Assembly: GCA_002373875.1 (NCBI GenBank)
Contig: DFKQ01000060.1
Location: 13,194-77,193 of the forward strand
DNA length: 64,000 nucleotides
Reading direction: 5' to 3'
Origin: Lachnospiraceae bacterium UBA3641
Lineage (GTDB): Bacteria > Bacillota > Clostridia > Lachnospirales > Lachnospiraceae
Positions 61,280-64,000 of this stretch are shown one piece after another (position 1 is the first letter of the stretch; each line of letters opens with the position of its first letter). A model generated the notes under the pieces. It was not told the DNA's origin, did not search any database, and saw only the letters and a list, made by a program, of their open reading frames with translations. A program made the translations under genes and the position numbers.

Positions 61280-62386
61280 TCATCTGTCAACTTCTTTATA
61301 AAAGAGCCTTATTACAAGAGCCCTTAAAGCCTCCTCATCCGGATAAAAATGCTCATATCCGTCATCCTTAAGTATCGTTTCACCTTCCATCGTATATATA
61401 CCGTCACTGTCAAAAGAGAATCCGGCATATTCAGATGCCAGAAAACTCATCTCATCTACCGTAAGATCAGTTACGATATATTCCTTGAGCTTACTGTATA
61501 AGCTTATCGGAAGCGTGATATCCTCTTTCGTTTCATCTCTCAGCTTTTTAACCAGCTCAGTAAGATAGAGCTTCTGCCTTGCCAGTCTCTTCCTGGCACT
61601 TTCGAACTCTTCCGTATCTCTCTTTCTTACAAAATCAACAGAATCTTTACCGTTTAATGTAACCGTGGCCCCGGCTATCCATGCGCTGTTTATCTTAGGA
61701 AGATCATCCATCCCCTCAGGTATGGTAAGAGTTACTCCTCCGATCGCGTCGTTTATCTTTGGTATCGCTTCATATCCTACGGACATATAGGCATGTATCG
61801 GCATATCAAAAATAAGCTTGCTAACGGCATCCCTTGTAAGTGTACAGGAGTACTCACCGCCTCCGCCAAAAGCATGCTGAATGGCTATCGGACCGTCATA
61901 TATTACATCTGCGTCATTTTGTCCCATAGAAGCCATAGTTATCGGCACTTCCGTATTTCTGTTAACTGCCAGAATCCTGATGGTCTCATCCACAGGATTG
62001 ATTATCACAAGAAAAAGGCCGTCTGCCTGTCCACCGCTCGTCTTAGCGACAACTTCAGGGTCCGTTGCCTGATTATGGGCATTATCTATTCCCATGACAA
62101 GAAAAGTTCGTATCCGGTCGTTATACTCATAAACCTTGCCGTCAAGGCTCACCCATCCGTCCTGCCAGTCACTTGAGTAGATCGACTCTGTCTTCATCTG
62201 CGAATTCTCTTCCTCCGTGATGGAAGGTCCTTCACTGTTCGCATTCTTACTGAGCCTGTCTCTTCCAAGGATAATCATTATCTTAACCGTTGCGGCCAGG
62301 ATCACGATCACGGCAAGAATACACCCAAATATTATCAGGACCCGCCTAAGTATGTATTCGCTTCTTGTCACTCCTCTTCTACCCAT
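61280..62386 (-). CDS. LytR-CpsA-Psr (LCP) family protein
   Basis: About 368 residues from the ATG at 62386 with AGAGG nine bases upstream; it overlaps the sortase stop by eight bases. One membrane helix (about 13-42) anchors the outer LCP domain: FLVMGIDN, GGQADGLFLVIINPVDETIRILAVNRNTEV (conserved Asp and Arg), IQHAFGGGGEY and DFVRKRD. LCP enzymes move undecaprenyl-linked polymers onto peptidoglycan. It is the only candidate in this window for fixing the polysaccharide to the wall. Confidence 0.95.
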   Translation of the reverse strand: MGRRGVTRSEYILRRVLIIFGCILAVIVILAATVKIMIILGRDRLSKNANSEGPSITEEENSQMKTESIYSSDWQDGWVSLDGKVYEYNDRIRTFLVMGIDNAHNQATDPEVVAKTSGGQADGLFLVIINPVDETIRILAVNRNTEVPITMASMGQNDADVIYDGPIAIQHAFGGGGEYSCTLTRDAVSKLIFDMPIHAYMSVGYEAIPKINDAIGGVTLTIPEGMDDLPKINSAWIAGATVTLNGKDSVDFVRKRDTEEFESARKRLARQKLYLTELVKKLRDETKEDITLPISLYSKLKEYIVTDLTVDEMSFLASEYAGFSFDSDGIYTMEGETILKDDGYEHFYPDEEALRALVIRLFYKEVDR

Positions 62387-63251
62387 TCTCATCATCCTCT
62401 ACAAAACCGCCGATGAATTTGGCCTGAACAAGAAACCTCCGATCGTCCTTCCCGATAATTCCTGTTGACAGTGTAAGTATCTTATCCTGTCCCGACGGCC
62501 AGCTTCCTTCATTAACATTGTAGCTGACGCCTGCGATCTCCTTAAGTCTCTGCAGATATATCTGATACATATCATTATCCTGAGTTCCATAAAAGACCAC
62601 AATGAGTTTATCATCCGATTCATAGGCGGCAAACGTTTCATAAAGAAGGATCGCGTTTTCCGTATACACAAAAATATAGGGATGCGACTTAAAAAAGGCA
62701 GGGTCCGCATACAGATTAAGATTGGAGAAACCCTTGCCGTCTCCACCGTTATGGCCGTATATCACGGTAACATTATCGGAAAAATCCTTATTATTGAACA
62801 TCTGGGTAAAGAGTGCCCCTTCTCCGTCATCCTCGCCCTTGCTGTTGTGGGTTGTATAATAAAAAACATCTTCAGGGTGTTGAAGCACCTCTTCGTCGAT
62901 TCCTGTATCCGGAATATACAGCCAGGCATATATGTCTTCATTTACAGTATTCCTAAGCCCGGCAATATCTATGTTCTTATCTGCCGGAAGAAGGCTCTCG
63001 TACGACCATGCACTATCATCATTCGTAACCGCAACCTCCGGATCTTCTGTATCACTTACGGATGGAGCCTTCTCTTCCGCTTCCGACCTGGCTTGAGTCT
63101 GGGTTAACTTATTATCATCTTCTTCATTTCTTATAAGCGCCCTGTTGTCCAGATACATCAATGTACCAAGAACGATACACAGCACTGCTGCCAGGCTCAC
63201 CAAAACTATAAGCACACCCATGGGCATGCTCTTTTCTTCTCTTCTGCTCAT
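62379..63251 (-). CDS. Class B sortase-like protein lacking the catalytic Cys
   Basis: 290 residues with an N-terminal helix (about 10-34) and the class B sortase fold: YAWLYIPDTGIDEEVLQ, YGHNGGDGKGFSNLNLY with catalytic His167, and DDRRFLVQAKF with Arg271/272. At the position of the catalytic Cys in the LSTC motif the sequence reads LSTG (Gly264, codon GGA). The frame is intact and the other motifs are kept. It is therefore unlikely to act as a transpeptidase. It sits seven bases after the superoxide reductase gene and overlaps LCP. Confidence 0.9.
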   Translation of the reverse strand: MSRREEKSMPMGVLIVLVSLAAVLCIVLGTLMYLDNRALIRNEEDDNKLTQTQARSEAEEKAPSVSDTEDPEVAVTNDDSAWSYESLLPADKNIDIAGLRNTVNEDIYAWLYIPDTGIDEEVLQHPEDVFYYTTHNSKGEDDGEGALFTQMFNNKDFSDNVTVIYGHNGGDGKGFSNLNLYADPAFFKSHPYIFVYTENAILLYETFAAYESDDKLIVVFYGTQDNDMYQIYLQRLKEIAGVSYNVNEGSWPSGQDKILTLSTGIIGKDDRRFLVQAKFIGGFVEDDENG

Positions 63252-63257
63252 CTGTTT

Positions 63258-63596
63258 CTACACATCCGTCTTCCATAATCCGTGGAGATTACAGTATTCA
63301 TAAGCTGCCACAGGCTTCTCATTTACCCTGAATACCGCTTCGGGCTTCATCCCCGGCTTAAGATAATGCATCTGGAATCCACCCTCGGTAACAAGAACGA
63401 TCCACTCAATGTAATGAGCATCAAGGCTGGGATGCTCTACGGAACCCACCTTCACGGTCACGGTATCGTCAACCACAGAAACAACCGGGACATGCTTCTC
63501 GCCGGCAGCATCTGTCGTGTTGGGAATAAGCTCCGTTCCGACGGTAAGCGACTTATCACTTATAATTACCTGATCTTCTAACTTATAAAACTTCAT
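63258..63596 (-). CDS. Superoxide reductase (neelaredoxin-type) without rubredoxin-like cysteines
   Basis: 112 residues from the ATG at 63596 (AAAGGAGG eight bases upstream; a longer frame reaches 63647). Center II ligands are all present: His35, His55, His61, Cys102 and His105, with the Glu33-Lys34 pair. The N-terminal 30 residues correspond to the desulforedoxin-like FeS4 domain of desulfoferrodoxin, but its four Cys are absent (FYKLEDQVIIS). It should reduce superoxide to peroxide using electrons from rubredoxin. Confidence 0.92.
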   Translation of the reverse strand: MKFYKLEDQVIISDKSLTVGTELIPNTTDAAGEKHVPVVSVVDDTVTVKVGSVEHPSLDAHYIEWIVLVTEGGFQMHYLKPGMKPEAVFRVNEKPVAAYEYCNLHGLWKTDV

Positions 63597-63637
63597 CTCG
63601 TACCTCCTTTGGTCAAAAAATCCCTTTTTATGGCTAT

Positions 63638-63666
63638 AATCTACCATAAATCAGATGGTTTATCAA
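63638..63666 (-). promoter_or_regulatory. Promoter of the superoxide reductase-sortase-LCP unit
   Basis: Minus strand TTGATA (63661-63666), 17 bases, TAGATT (63638-63643), about 42 bases upstream of the start. Confidence 0.55.
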
Positions 63667-63707
63667 TTGCCCGTATCCGATGACCACCTGCAGCTTGATC
63701 TTCAGTT

Positions 63708-63840
63708 AGGATTCACAGCCACTGTGACTATATGTCTCCTAACGAATTTGAAGAACTATATGAGAGGGTTATGGTTGCACCTGCTGCATAAGCAGGTAAA
63801 CCTCTCATTTTAATTTGTACTTTTTATTGACATAGGACCA
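63708..63840 (+). mobile_element. Right-end remnant of an IS3-family element
   Basis: In one plus-strand frame 63708-63791 reads RIHSHCDYMSPNEFEELYER, the typical C-terminus of an IS3-family OrfB transposase, preceded by a stop. A two-part stem (GAGAGG...CCTCTC outside, ACCTGCT-GCATA-AGCAGGT inside, 63763-63810) and a TTGACATAGGACCA end (63827-63840) fit the right end of such elements. The rest of the element is gone. The remaining bases to 63932 show nothing recognisable. Confidence 0.65.
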
Positions 63841-63932
63841 TTACACAGTATGAACAATCATGTTTCTTACGATAATGAGCATATTCATCATTTAAATGAT
63901 TGTATTAACCAATTTTTTTCTGAAAATGCTGA

Positions 63933-63965
63933 AAAACAAAGACTCTTACTGATTTAGTAAGAGCC
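63933..63965 (-). terminator. Rho-independent terminator after the tRNA
   Basis: On the minus strand GGCTCTTAC-TAAATCA-GTAAGAGTC followed by TTTGTTTTT, directly downstream of the tRNA 3' end. Confidence 0.75.
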
Positions 63966-63972
63966 TTTATCG

Positions 63973-64000
63973 CAGCGCTACCAGGATTCGAACCTGGAAA
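63973..64000 (-). tRNA. tRNA 3' part (T-arm and acceptor), identity unknown
   Basis: The minus strand has CCAGG-TTCGAAT-CCTGG (63981-63997), a perfect T-arm, followed by TAGCGCT as the 3' acceptor strand and a G discriminator. CCA is not encoded. The anticodon lies outside the window. Confidence 0.75.

Noticed and set aside
63973..64000. tRNA amino acid identity
   Set aside because: The anticodon lies beyond the window, and the acceptor strand alone does not decide the type.

Overview
The window looks like a piece of a Lachnospiraceae-type (Butyrivibrio-like) Firmicute chromosome. This rests on moderate GC, strong GGAGG-type ribosome sites, short gaps and overlapping stop/start codons, a CotS/Sps-like nonulosonate gene set, LCP and class B sortase genes, a MoxR-DUF58-transglutaminase operon, and many small palindromic intergenic repeats. 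The genus is inferred from gene style, not from a marker gene.

About 50 kb (1-50599) is a large, composite surface-polysaccharide locus, almost all on the minus strand. It holds three initiating phosphoglycosyl transferases (524-1870, 26024-26641, 41238-42635), two Wzx flippases and four Wzy-like polymerases (one internally shortened). It also holds about a dozen glycosyltransferases and nucleotide-sugar genes for UDP-L-FucNAc (CapE/F/G), GDP-L-fucose (Gmd/Fcl), dTDP-L-rhamnose (last step only), a 4-amino sugar (PglE-like) and a CMP-nonulosonate (NeuB plus a NeuA-PseG fusion). Region by region: 1-6652 is an export/assembly block. 6767-11311 is a plus-strand MoxR-DUF58-transglutaminase operon set into it. 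11267-19348 holds a Bax-inhibitor-1 protein, NeuB and a glycosyltransferase block. 19743-27758 is a PglE/PglC/ATP-grasp/HAD/WbuB-like/CapEFG unit with its own promoter. 27891-33385 is a Wzy-like gene and a dlt-like acyl-transfer module (MBOAT, SGNH, adenylation enzyme, carrier protein). 33623-34513 is a solitary charged protein with its own promoter and terminator. 34711-50599 is a second full Wzx/Wzy assembly block whose promoter lies at 50654-50682.

The last 13 kb (51012-64000) carries cell-surface genes: a multi-membrane protein, a large subtilase with Ig-like repeats, and a small membrane-anchored protein that resembles the subtilase's own propeptide. It also carries a DHH phosphoesterase, a membrane-anchored C-type-lectin-like protein, a secreted Ser-rich protein, an LCP ligase, a class B sortase-like protein whose catalytic Cys is replaced by Gly, and a superoxide reductase. 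An IS3-type transposase remnant and the 3' part of a tRNA gene close the window.

The features least explained by ordinary annotation are: (i) the subtilase/stand-alone propeptide-like pair; (ii) the Cys-less sortase next to LCP; (iii) the dlt-like module with a convergent carrier-protein gene inside a polysaccharide locus; (iv) a DUF6077-type membrane protein split by two 97-bp repeats; (v) a family of 39-48 bp palindromes, two of them nested in a longer MITE-like element whose terminal repeats differ between copies in a paired way; and (vi) a Wzy gene missing about 136 internal residues.
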